DNA from: Chloroflexota bacterium
Lineage (GTDB): Bacteria; Chloroflexota; Anaerolineae; Anaerolineales; Anaerolineaceae
DNA length: 64,000 nt
Assembly (NCBI GenBank): GCA_021825925.1
Contig: JAKAFP010000004.1
Coordinates: forward strand, 62,001 to 126,000
Reading direction: 5' to 3'
Made by a program: the position numbers and the translations under genes. Below, piece by piece: positions 36,009-43,949 of the stretch (position 1 is its first letter; each line of letters starts with the position of its first letter). The notes beneath the pieces were generated by a model. It was not told the DNA's origin. It made no database searches and saw only the letters and a program-made list of their open reading frames with translations.

Positions 36009-37250
36009 CTAAACCAAACCAACAGCCAATGCTCCTCCCCATAATAGAAGACCACCAAGAAAAACCCAAACAAGATCGATTTTGAAAATTTTAACTGCAA
36101 GAAATGCCCCTCCAGCCATGACAATCGTCGCCGGTGTGATTAATGCAACACTCCCTAGCTGGAGCACTACGACAGCTAACATACCCACGAAGCTGGCAAG
36201 AACACCCGCCAATGCACCACGAACCCAGGCAAGATTTCTGATGCGTGCATATATTTCTGTAAAAACTAGAGTCATCACAAAGGATGGTGAAAATATCGCG
36301 AAGGTGGCTAATAATGCACCAAGGATGCCTCCCATTTTGTATCCAACAAAAGCAGAAGTAATCAAATAAGGTCCAGGAGTAATCTGACCTAGTGCAATAC
36401 CATCTGCAAATTGGTTCATATTTAACCAACCGTGAAGATCAACCACTTCTGACTGGATCAACGGGAGAATTGTAGAACCGTTTCCAAACGCAACGGATCC
36501 AATTTTGAACATGGATAGACCCAGTTTTCCTACTTCAGAATGTAAAGACCAGGCTAATGCCACAACACCCAAGACAACAATAAACGCAGTACCTATCCCA
36601 ATCCATCGCCGTATTGGAGATGATGGTAGATCTAATGCCGTCGATCTCGAAGCAGGTTTACTCCCAACTGCGGATTGACGGATAAAAAGCGCTCCAAAAG
36701 CAAGGGCTGCTAGTACGACCCAAACTGCATTTACCTTAAACAATAATCCAGCAAAGGCTATCAACCCGATTGCTGCTTCAACTCGCCCCTTTAATGCACG
36801 CCCTCCCATATCCAGTGTGACATTTAGGATTACTCCGACGACCAGAGCTTCCAATCCTAAAAAGAGAATGTGTATCCAGGGTATATTTCCAGAAGCAAAG
36901 TACAAAGCTGAAAGCCCTAACATCAAGATAAATGATGGAAGAATAAAACCAAGAGTAGCCAGAATTGCCCCCGGCATTCCACGCAAGATATAACCAACAT
37001 AGGCTGAGAAATCAACCATTAATGGCCCTGGGTAGAGTTGAACCATTGCCAAGCCATCGGTCATTTCTTCTTCATTGAGCCAATGACGAGTCATCACCAG
37101 TTTTTTTACTTTTTCGATTATTGCCATCCCGAACGCGGTTAATCCCACCTGAAAATATGCCCAAAATAGTGTAGGAAGGGATACGAATGGTCTTGGAAAA
37201 TATTCGTCTTTATCTGTTAATTGTTGTGAAGATTCAGCAGTTTTATCCAT
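36009..37250 (-). CDS. chrA: ChrA-family chromate transporter
   Basis: A 413-residue integral membrane protein with two homologous CHR domains (long-chain ChrA). Each half carries the family signature: FQVGLTAFGM (about 31-40) with MVQLYPGPLMV in the first, and KIGSVAFGNGSTILPL with GIALGQITPGPYLI in the second. About ten to twelve hydrophobic segments are visible. ChrA expels chromate from the cytoplasm. The ribosome site is weak (GGGAA). No chrB is nearby; the gene stands alone upstream of the lipoyl operon. Confidence 0.9.
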   Translation of the reverse strand: MDKTAESSQQLTDKDEYFPRPFVSLPTLFWAYFQVGLTAFGMAIIEKVKKLVMTRHWLNEEEMTDGLAMVQLYPGPLMVDFSAYVGYILRGMPGAILATLGFILPSFILMLGLSALYFASGNIPWIHILFLGLEALVVGVILNVTLDMGGRALKGRVEAAIGLIAFAGLLFKVNAVWVVLAALAFGALFIRQSAVGSKPASRSTALDLPSSPIRRWIGIGTAFIVVLGVVALAWSLHSEVGKLGLSMFKIGSVAFGNGSTILPLIQSEVVDLHGWLNMNQFADGIALGQITPGPYLITSAFVGYKMGGILGALLATFAIFSPSFVMTLVFTEIYARIRNLAWVRGALAGVLASFVGMLAVVVLQLGSVALITPATIVMAGGAFLAVKIFKIDLVWVFLGGLLLWGGALAVGLV

Positions 37251-37335
37251 TTGTGGTTTTCCCGTTTTGCTCGAAGAGGTTGTTTAATCATCACAAACCC
37301 TTCTCCAGAATTTGAATCTATTGATTTTCTAGGTA

Positions 37336-37941
37336 CTATGCTTTTTCAGCGCAGGGCATACAAACTACTTTGCCATTTTTCACGCGGGCATACCGCTCAA
37401 CCGCCACTTCACCACAATCACTGCAAATAAATGTATTAAAATCATGCACGCGTCCAGGAGTGATTTTTATCTCTTCAACAGGGCTAATTTTGAACAGATT
37501 ATCGGTCAGTTCTGCCAGGATGTAATCTACGGATGGCTCTACTAAGGCTGGGTCAATTTTTGAGGCTGGAACTCCATTTTTACGAAACTGGATAAACTCG
37601 GATTCCTGGTTACGTTTGATCACTTCGTTTCGTGTTGCCACCCGCACACTTCGCCCAGTTTTATTATCAATCAAGGTGAGTACAAACTTGCCATAACCTA
37701 ATTTACGAATGTTGCCTTTACCAAAAGTGCAACCAGTGGCCATCATCACACCATCAGCATAACAAGTGGCGCAATGTTCGCTATCAATTTCGATCAATGC
37801 TATCAGTTGTCCATCAGCAGCTCTTTCAACTCCCAAAGCCTCAAGAGCTGCCATTCCCGCACGCAAGCCCATCGGCATGGCTGGGCATTTATGTCCGTGC
37901 AACAGTAATCCTGCTTTGAAATACTCGTTATTTCGATCCAT
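37336..37941 (-). CDS. FmdE-family protein with C-terminal zinc ribbon
   Basis: A 201-residue protein of the FmdE family, named after a protein co-purified with molybdenum formylmethanofuran dehydrogenase but found widely in non-methanogens. The N-terminal motif LLHGHKCPAMPMGLRAG (about 12-28) and IEIDSEHCATCYADG (about 51-65) supply conserved His and Cys ligands. The C-terminal zinc ribbon is CSDCGEV then CMPCAEK. The exact function is unknown; relatives bind metal and lie near molybdenum or metal genes. AGGAG precedes the ATG. Confidence 0.82.
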   Translation of the reverse strand: MDRNNEYFKAGLLLHGHKCPAMPMGLRAGMAALEALGVERAADGQLIALIEIDSEHCATCYADGVMMATGCTFGKGNIRKLGYGKFVLTLIDNKTGRSVRVATRNEVIKRNQESEFIQFRKNGVPASKIDPALVEPSVDYILAELTDNLFKISPVEEIKITPGRVHDFNTFICSDCGEVAVERYARVKNGKVVCMPCAEKA

Positions 37942-38095
37942 TGCTCTCTCCTCTTAGTACAGATAAATCATTAATAATATTGAAAAATGCAATCGTTGTA
38001 GCCACATTATGAGGCTTCTAGAATATTCAATAAATTGAATGATATGAAATCAAAAAAGTGGCAAATATCAAAATAAATATTCGCCTTGGCTCAGT

Positions 38096-38332
38096 TTAGG
38101 CTTTAAGCCAACTGGTAATTTCTACCTCAGATGGAATTCTTCCTGCTGAGACCAATTTTTCATTGATCACCAAACCCGGCGTGGACATGATCGGATATTT
38201 CATGATCTCTGCACGGTCGGTAACTTTTTCAATTGTCGCCTCAATCGCGAGCGTATCAACAACTTTTCGAGCATTTGCCTCAAGACGCTTACAATTTTCG
38301 CATCCTGATCCTAAAACCTTGATGTTTACCAT
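38096..38332 (-). CDS. Small redox-active disulfide (thioredoxin-like) protein
   Basis: A 78-residue minimal thioredoxin-fold protein with the active-site GSGCENCKRL (CxxC at residues 11-14) and cis-proline in MSTPGLVI (about 51-58). Such small proteins often accompany arsenic genes and permeases. It lies 62 nt downstream of an ArsR gene on the same strand and is probably controlled by it. Confidence 0.85.
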   Translation of the reverse strand: MVNIKVLGSGCENCKRLEANARKVVDTLAIEATIEKVTDRAEIMKYPIMSTPGLVINEKLVSAGRIPSEVEITSWLKA

Positions 38333-38394
38333 GTATCTCTCCTTCTATAATATTCAATATTTTGCATGTTAATAAGACAAAAAAAGGGGTATTT

Positions 38395-38775
38395 CTATTC
38401 CAAATTGCCTTTCGCACTACATTGTGGGCATGCACAGGGAGTCATCGGTTTTTGCAATACAGGATCACCTTGACCAGTTATCTGTCGCACAATTTTCAGT
38501 ACCTCATAAATCCTTTCATCAGTAACCCGATAGAAGATATTCCAACCATCTCTGCGATCTTGAATTAATCCTGCTTCACGAAGAACAGAAAGCTGCTGTG
38601 AAATATAAGCTTGACGGAAACCCAGATATGCTTCCATATGACAAACACAATGTTCTCCATCCCGTAAAATCTCCAGTATTGCAAGTCTGGCAGGGTGCAT
38701 CAACACCTTGAATACTTGCGTTTGAAGGTCGTACGGTTTGGTTTCTAAATCCTGATCAATTATATTCAATTCCAT
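38395..38775 (-). CDS. ArsR-family metalloregulator with Cys-rich tail
   Basis: A 126-residue winged-helix repressor. The metalloid site EHCVCHME has C43 and C45, and the recognition helix is QAYISQQLSVLREAGLI (about 55-71). The C terminus adds CACPQC (C114, C116, C119), a possible second metal site. The true start is the ATG at 38775. The longer frame to 38805 would run through the promoter, whose -35 and -10 boxes (38783-38810) lie just upstream. It leads a two-gene unit with the small disulfide protein. Confidence 0.85.
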   Translation of the reverse strand: MELNIIDQDLETKPYDLQTQVFKVLMHPARLAILEILRDGEHCVCHMEAYLGFRQAYISQQLSVLREAGLIQDRRDGWNIFYRVTDERIYEVLKIVRQITGQGDPVLQKPMTPCACPQCSAKGNLE

Positions 38776-38782
38776 GAATGTG

Positions 38783-38810
38783 ATTATATGCCAAAAAAAA
38801 TTCACGTCAA
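38783..38810 (-). promoter_or_regulatory. arsR promoter giving a leaderless transcript
   Basis: On the minus strand TTGACG (38805-38810) and TATAAT (38783-38788) are spaced by 16 nt. The ATG follows the -10 box after 7 nt (38775), leaving no room for a ribosome site. An ATTCA/TGAAT inverted repeat at 38764-38779 overlaps the start codon and may be the operator. Confidence 0.65.
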
Positions 38811-38844
38811 GAGGTCAATATAGTAAAGAAAAACATGGGTTTGC

Positions 38845-38882
38845 TAAACAAACGGGATGGGCATTTTTTTTACCCATCCCGT
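38845..38882 (-). terminator. Terminator of acr3
   Basis: Arms 38852-38861 and 38873-38882 pair over 10 bp (ACGGGATGGG with CCCATCCCGT) around an 11-nt A-rich loop, as read on the minus strand. The hairpin is followed there by TTTGTTT. It lies 23 nt after the acr3 stop and separates it from the arsR unit downstream. Confidence 0.75.
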
Positions 38883-38904
38883 CATTCAAGGTTTTGTCAA
38901 CTCT

Positions 38905-39984
38905 TTATGAGGCTTTGGCGGGTACGGATTGCCCTTTGTGAAACAGTTTTTTCTGCAGCCAGAAAGCCACATTCACCAATCCGATCATGACAGGCACTTC
39001 AACAAGCGGGCCAATGACCGCGGCAAAAGCCTGGCCTGAGTTGAGGCCAAAGACTGCCACAGAGACGGCTATTGCAAGTTCGAAATTATTAGAAGCCGCG
39101 GTAAATGAAAGTGTAGTGGTTTGTTTATAATCAGCGCCTACTGCTTTGCCCAACAAGAAGCTGATCAAGAACATGACTACGAAGTAGATCAATAATGGAA
39201 TCGCAATCCGAACAACATCCAATGGAATCTTTACGATCAAATTACCCTTGAGACTAAACATCACCAAAATCGTGAAGAGTAGTGCAATTAGTGTAACAGG
39301 GCTAATCTTGGGAATGAAGGTCTTGTAATACCAATCTTTGCCCTTGAGTTTGATAAGAACTCTGTTCGTAATAAAGCCAGCAATAAACGGTATTCCCAAG
39401 TAAATGAAAACGGATTTAGCGATTTCGCCGATGGTAATTTGTACGGCTAAACCTTGCAATCCGAACCATGTGGGCAGTACTGTAATGAAGATATAAGCAT
39501 AAAAACTAAAGAACAGCACCTGGAAAATACTATTGAATGCCACTAAGCCGGCGGCGTAATCCGTATCACCTTTTGCCAAATCGTTCCAAACAATTACCAT
39601 GGCGATACATCGTGCCAGCCCGATCATGATCAATCCGACCATATATTCCGGATATCCGCGCAAGAAAATAATAGCCAGAGCAAACATCAAAATTGGACCT
39701 ATGATCCAGTTTTGGATTAAGGATAGACCCAAAACTTTCCAATTCCGGAATACCTTGCCAAGTTCGTCATAATGAACCTTGGCCAGAGGGGGGTACATCA
39801 TGAGAATTAATCCAATAGCGATGGGAATATTCGTTGTACCAACCGAGACCGCCCCATTGAATGCTTCAACGGCTTTGGGAAGTAGATATCCCAAGCCTAC
39901 GCCTACCGCCATTGCCAGAAAAATCCACAACGTTAAATAGCGGTCCAAAAAGGACAACCGTTTTGTGACACTGGTGTTTTCCAT
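38905..39984 (-). CDS. acr3: ACR3-family arsenite efflux transporter
   Basis: A 359-residue membrane protein with about ten transmembrane segments that expels arsenite using the proton motive force. Family signatures are [15 protein letters not shown] at the N terminus, [14 protein letters not shown] (about 58-71), [20 protein letters not shown] (about 121-140) with the essential cysteine, and [16 protein letters not shown] (about 294-309). It follows an arsR gene by 53 nt and probably shares its promoter. It is the only arsenite exporter in the window and may also serve the ArsA/ArsD operon. AGGAGA precedes the ATG. Confidence 0.92.
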   Translation of the reverse strand: MENTSVTKRLSFLDRYLTLWIFLAMAVGVGLGYLLPKAVEAFNGAVSVGTTNIPIAIGLILMMYPPLAKVHYDELGKVFRNWKVLGLSLIQNWIIGPILMFALAIIFLRGYPEYMVGLIMIGLARCIAMVIVWNDLAKGDTDYAAGLVAFNSIFQVLFFSFYAYIFITVLPTWFGLQGLAVQITIGEIAKSVFIYLGIPFIAGFITNRVLIKLKGKDWYYKTFIPKISPVTLIALLFTILVMFSLKGNLIVKIPLDVVRIAIPLLIYFVVMFLISFLLGKAVGADYKQTTTLSFTAASNNFELAIAVSVAVFGLNSGQAFAAVIGPLVEVPVMIGLVNVAFWLQKKLFHKGQSVPAKAS

Positions 39985-40037
39985 AAATTATTTCTCCTTG
40001 ATTGTTGAGTTATGACTTATCGTGTATTCAGAAAGAT

Positions 40038-40412
40038 TTATTTTGGATCTACCCCATAATTACATTGAGGACACGGACACCCTGGTATTGGCGTAAAACT
40101 AAGATTTTCCAGCCCATGTAAGTCAATCCCATTTGTAGTGGCTAACAATTTAAAAACTTCTAAAATGATCGGGTTACCAATGCTGTAATAAATATGTCTT
40201 CCTTCTCTTCGAGTCATGACCACATTATTCTTTCTCAAGATCATCAAATGCTGTGAAATACTTGCTTGACTCATTTCCAAAGCAGTTTCAAGATGGCAAA
40301 CACACACTTCTTGGATGCCAATTGCAAGAAGTATCTGTATGCGGGCAGGTTGAGACATGCACGTCAATAATTCAGAAAGCTTGATTATCGCAGGGGATAT
40401 ATTCTTTTTCAC
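40038..40412 (-). CDS. arsR: ArsR-family arsenic repressor (GTG start)
   Basis: A 124-residue ArsR protein with the classical metalloid site EVCVCHLE (C37, C39), recognition helix QASISQHLMILRKNNV (about 49-64) and a C-terminal tail GCPCPQC (C112, C114, C117). The tail resembles that of the ArsR at 38395. The start codon is GTG at 40412; a TATAAT lies at 40429-40434 on the minus strand. It heads the arsR-acr3 pair. Confidence 0.88.
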   Translation of the reverse strand: MKKNISPAIIKLSELLTCMSQPARIQILLAIGIQEVCVCHLETALEMSQASISQHLMILRKNNVVMTRREGRHIYYSIGNPIILEVFKLLATTNGIDLHGLENLSFTPIPGCPCPQCNYGVDPK

Positions 40413-40476
40413 TAATGTATTTTACAGGATTATACTCAAAAAGACAATCACTAATTCCCATAAAACTATTATGACT

Positions 40477-40504
40477 AAAATCGCCTACCTCAAAAGGTAG
40501 GCGA
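40477..40504 (-). terminator. Terminator of arsC
   Basis: TCGCCTACCT at 40481-40490 and AGGTAGGCGA at 40495-40504 form a perfect 10-bp stem with a 4-nt loop. On the minus strand it is followed by TTTTAG, 18 nt after the arsC stop. Confidence 0.8.
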
Positions 40505-40521
40505 GAGTAACTTCATAGTAA

Positions 40522-40950
40522 CTACGATTGTTCTTGAACCCACTCTCGTACTTTTTGTTCGATCTGATCACGAATTTCTCTGAATTTTTCTATTTTTTCG
40601 TTTTCGGTCCCCTCAAATTCGGCAGGGTCTTCGAAAGACCAATGCAGCCGAAAATTAACACCTGGCCAAACAGACGGACAGTTTTTCTCAGCTTTATCGC
40701 AAACTGTGATCAAATAGGTAAAATGCAATTTTCCTAAGTATACTTTTACACCTTTAGAGGTATGTTCGGTCATTGGATAACCAACTTCATTCATAACTTT
40801 AATTGTGAGAGGATTTATTTCCTTTGGATCCAATCCAGCACTATGAACTTCGTATTTATCACCAGCATATTTTCGCAAGAAAGCCTCAGCCATTTGGCTG
40901 CGTGCTGAATTCCCGGTGCAAAGGAATAAAACTCGCATTTTTTGATCCAT
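40522..40950 (-). CDS. arsC: Arsenate reductase, thioredoxin-coupled low-MW phosphatase type
   Basis: A 142-residue arsenate reductase. The phosphatase loop LCTGNSARS holds the nucleophile C11. C84 and C91 in TVCDKAEKNCP match the redox relay of thioredoxin-linked ArsC (C10, C82, C89 in the staphylococcal enzyme). It reduces arsenate to arsenite, which ACR3 then exports. The start at 40950 has GGAGG upstream. A broken N-terminal copy of a very similar gene lies at 24300-24416. Confidence 0.92.
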   Translation of the reverse strand: MDQKMRVLFLCTGNSARSQMAEAFLRKYAGDKYEVHSAGLDPKEINPLTIKVMNEVGYPMTEHTSKGVKVYLGKLHFTYLITVCDKAEKNCPSVWPGVNFRLHWSFEDPAEFEGTENEKIEKFREIRDQIEQKVREWVQEQS

Positions 40951-41147
40951 TTAGCAACCTCCGTTTAAATTGGGCTATTACCTTCTTAAAAGTCTACCTT
41001 TGACAAATTAAACCCGTATGAATGATTTGTTAATGATTTGTAAATTTTTAAATCACTTTATCCAAAAAATGACATATACAACCCTAGCAGTATATGAATT
41101 ATCAAAAATAACGAAACAATTTATTCAACCAGACGTAAGGGAATAAA

Positions 41148-43238
41148 TCACTTCTGACGAAGCAATCTTGAAGAATTCCCAAGAATACCCAAATCAGGTA
41201 ACGACTGAGCCGCAGCGGCCAGAATTGGAGGTAGGAATCCAAACGCAGCCAGTGTTAATCCTATAATGTTATAGATCATCGTAAATCCAAGGTTCATCCT
41301 CACCACGCGCATGGTTCGTTGGGCAATCTGGAAGGCACGAGGCAAAAGCGTCCAGTCTTCGCGCATTAAAGCGATGTGAGCGGCTTCGATGGCTACATCC
41401 GTTCCGCCAGCCCCCATTGCAATACCCACATTTGCCTGAGCCAGGGCTGGTGCATCATTAACCCCATCCCCCACCATCACGACAATATGGTTCTGTGCCT
41501 GGTATTCTCTCACAATTCGGATTTTATCTTCCGGGAGGAGGTTGGCGCGATAATCAATCCCTAATTGACTGGATACGGCTGCTGCCGTGCGCTCATTGTC
41601 ACCAGTCAACAACTCGATTTTTCGAACGCCCAAGCGTTTCAACTCCGCGAGCGCAGAAGGAGTTTCTGGTCGTAACGTATCGGAAGCTGCCAATATTCCA
41701 ACCAATTCCTGATCGACGCGGACAAAGAGAAGTGTTTTTCCTTGTTTTTCTAACTCTACTGCTGAACCAGGGAGAGGTTGATCTCCAAGGATGCGCCAAC
41801 TACCCACTTCAACCAGCATTTCATCAACACGAGCATGCACGCCGCGGCCTGGTTCAGCCACAAATTCCTGTGGTTCCAACAAGCGCAAGTTTTGGACGCG
41901 CGCTGCCTGGCGCACAGCCTCTGCCAGAGGATGTTCAGAATAACGTTCAGCCGAAGCAGCCAGAGTGAGAAGACGTTCTTCACTTAATCCATTTAGCCGG
42001 ACCACATCAGTCAGACGTGGTTTTCCGGTGGTGAGGGTTCCTGTTTTGTCAATCAACACTGTATCAGCTTTTGCTAGCAGTTCAATGTAACGGCCGCCCT
42101 TGATTAACAAGCCATGTTTAGCTGCAGCGCCAATGGAAGCCAGCATGGCAATTGGTGTAGCTAGAGCGAAAGAGCAGGAACACGCAACCAACAATACGGC
42201 TGCGGTCGACAGGGGATCTCTACTAATCAAGTAAGTGATCACAGCAATAACCGCAACGACCGGCAAATAATACCCTGAAACCTTGTCGCCAATCCGCTGA
42301 ACTTCAGCGCGGTTCGCTTCGGCTTCTTCGACCATACGGACAATCTTTCCAAATGTCGTATCAGGTCCCACAAGGGTCGTTTGCACACGCAGGCTACCCA
42401 TTTGGGCTATCGTTGCAGCGAAAACTTTTGCACCCTGGCCAACTTCAACTGGCATTGATTCACCGGTTATGGCAGCTTGATTAACAGTCGCCTGACCATC
42501 TAAAACCAACCCATCGACAGGTATCTTTTCCCCGGGTCGGACAACGACGATATCTCCAGGTTGAACTTCGTTGATTGGAACATCCACTTCGCCGCCTTTT
42601 CTTTCCAAACGGGCAGTTTGCGGTGACATCGAAGTCAGATCCCGCACAGCCTTGCGAGCGCGGTCTGTGGTAAATTGTTCAGCGTAATCACCCACCCGCA
42701 TGAAAAACACGACCACCACTGCCGTTGCCCATTCGCCAACCACTAATGCCGCTATGACGCCAACCGTCATAAGGGTATGCGAAATAACCTGCCGACGTAA
42801 AGTAGCCTGTAATACATTCTTAAATACAGGGTAACCGAAAACCAATACCAAGACGAATCCAACCGGCCAGGGAACCCAGGCAGTAATCTTTTCAAACCAT
42901 CCCAACCATTCTCCAAAGACGACCACAAAAAGGATCACACCAAAGACGACCCCAAATATGGTAAGAATAGGTTTAGTAAAGCCCTGAAGTGTGCGAGAGT
43001 TTGGAGCCTGATCGGAAACCGTTTCGGGAACCTTATATCCTGCTCCAGCAACAGCTTTACTGATCATAGCGAGATCGACTTGGGCTGGATCAAACTGAAC
43101 ATTTGCCTTTTCGGCAGCAAGAAGTACGGTAACGGACTTCACTCCAGGAAGCTCTTTAATAGCATGTTGTACATGCATGGTGCATTCAGTGCAGTCCATT
43201 CCAACGACGGGAACTTCCAGCGTTCTCAGATTAGCCAT
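41148..43238 (-). CDS. Heavy-metal P1B-type ATPase with unusual CSC membrane motif
   Basis: A 696-residue metal-exporting P-type ATPase. The N-terminal HMA domain has GMDCTECT (C16, C19), the phosphatase motif is TGESMPVE, the phosphorylation site DKTGTLTTG, and [16 protein letters not shown] is the hinge. The membrane motif that decides metal choice reads ACSCSFALATP, CSC where most copper, zinc and cadmium pumps have CPC. The gene starts 8 nt inside a CmtR-like regulator gene, so substrates are probably soft divalent ions such as Cd, Pb or Zn. It is visibly richer in G+C than the arsenic genes around it. Confidence 0.88.
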   Translation of the reverse strand: MANLRTLEVPVVGMDCTECTMHVQHAIKELPGVKSVTVLLAAEKANVQFDPAQVDLAMISKAVAGAGYKVPETVSDQAPNSRTLQGFTKPILTIFGVVFGVILFVVVFGEWLGWFEKITAWVPWPVGFVLVLVFGYPVFKNVLQATLRRQVISHTLMTVGVIAALVVGEWATAVVVVFFMRVGDYAEQFTTDRARKAVRDLTSMSPQTARLERKGGEVDVPINEVQPGDIVVVRPGEKIPVDGLVLDGQATVNQAAITGESMPVEVGQGAKVFAATIAQMGSLRVQTTLVGPDTTFGKIVRMVEEAEANRAEVQRIGDKVSGYYLPVVAVIAVITYLISRDPLSTAAVLLVACSCSFALATPIAMLASIGAAAKHGLLIKGGRYIELLAKADTVLIDKTGTLTTGKPRLTDVVRLNGLSEERLLTLAASAERYSEHPLAEAVRQAARVQNLRLLEPQEFVAEPGRGVHARVDEMLVEVGSWRILGDQPLPGSAVELEKQGKTLLFVRVDQELVGILAASDTLRPETPSALAELKRLGVRKIELLTGDNERTAAAVSSQLGIDYRANLLPEDKIRIVREYQAQNHIVVMVGDGVNDAPALAQANVGIAMGAGGTDVAIEAAHIALMREDWTLLPRAFQIAQRTMRVVRMNLGFTMIYNIIGLTLAAFGFLPPILAAAAQSLPDLGILGNSSRLLRQK

Positions 43239-43608
43239 TGATGTGTTCCTTTATTAATTTAGTTTGCAATTCATCCCTATCAGTGTAACGGGTGCAATCG
43301 TACACACCTCGTGCTACATCAGCAAGAAGCGAACTTGCCAAAGCTAACAAATCACCTACCCTATCATCACTCAAATGATATGTAACAAATCTTCCTTGTT
43401 GTTCTGCTATAACCAGACCACAGTCGCGGAGACAACCAAGGTGGTTAGAAGTATTAGGCTGACTCATTCCCGTTGCAGCAACGATATCTGTTACTGTCTG
43501 AGGCCCATTCTGAAGAGCATGAAGAATTGCCAATCGTGCAGGGTCACTAAAGCCTCGAAACAACTTAGCTTGAAGCTGAACACCTTCTGAATTTGTGACA
43601 TTAAGCAT
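43231..43608 (-). CDS. ArsR-family regulator of CmtR type (Cd/Pb sensor)
   Basis: A 125-residue winged-helix repressor. Cysteines C59 and C63 in LGCLRDCGLV and C105 in VYDCTRY match the three cadmium/lead ligands of mycobacterial CmtR (C57, C61, C102). There is no ELCVCD motif. The start is ATG 43608 with GGAG 6 nt upstream; a GTG at 43635 lies inside the operator. It overlaps the ATPase gene by 8 nt and should control it. Confidence 0.82.
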   Translation of the reverse strand: MLNVTNSEGVQLQAKLFRGFSDPARLAILHALQNGPQTVTDIVAATGMSQPNTSNHLGCLRDCGLVIAEQQGRFVTYHLSDDRVGDLLALASSLLADVARGVYDCTRYTDRDELQTKLIKEHING

Positions 43609-43635
43609 AATTGACTCCATAGACAATATATTCAC

Positions 43636-43682
43636 ATATCATGATACGCTGATATATTATACCTCTCAATGGCATTTGTCAA
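43636..43682 (-). promoter_or_regulatory. Promoter and operator of the CmtR-like/ATPase operon
   Basis: On the minus strand a consensus TTGACA (43677-43682) and TATAAT (43656-43661) are 15 nt apart; a TAATAT two bases further gives 17 nt. An inverted repeat ATATCA/TGATAT (43636-43641 and 43650-43655) lies directly downstream of the -10 box, suited to repression. Confidence 0.6.
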
Positions 43683-43835
43683 GCGCACCATCGATTTGAC
43701 GCAAATCGCCAACCTCAAACCAATACATTTCAGGTTTGATTCTTCAATTTGCGTATAAAAAATTTCATGAGGCAAACATAGGAAAAGATATACTAGTTCT
43801 ACATTCTTCCCTAATACCATGTTACAAATTTCTCA

Positions 43836-43877
43836 AAAAAGAGAGTCGGGACTAGTGTGTTATAGGCACTAGTCCCG
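43836..43877 (-). terminator. Terminator of the chemotaxis receptor gene
   Basis: CGGGACTAGTG (43847-43857) and CACTAGTCCCG (43867-43877) form an 11-bp perfect stem with a 9-nt loop. On the minus strand CTCTCTTTTTT follows, 5 nt after the stem. It lies 73 nt beyond the stop of the minus-strand receptor gene. Confidence 0.65.
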
Positions 43878-43949
43878 GAAAAAATAAGGCAGAGATTTAG
43901 AGTAATTTGGAAAATAATTATTTAAATCACCGACAATGATTTACACTAA

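Noticed and set aside
35560..36012. 150-codon plus-strand frame opposite gcvH
   Set aside because: The minus-strand GcvH-like protein with its lipoyl motif is clearly the real gene.
41495..41968. 157-codon plus-strand frame inside the CSC ATPase
   Set aside because: It is a shadow in a G+C-richer gene; the sense strand encodes the conserved ATPase core.
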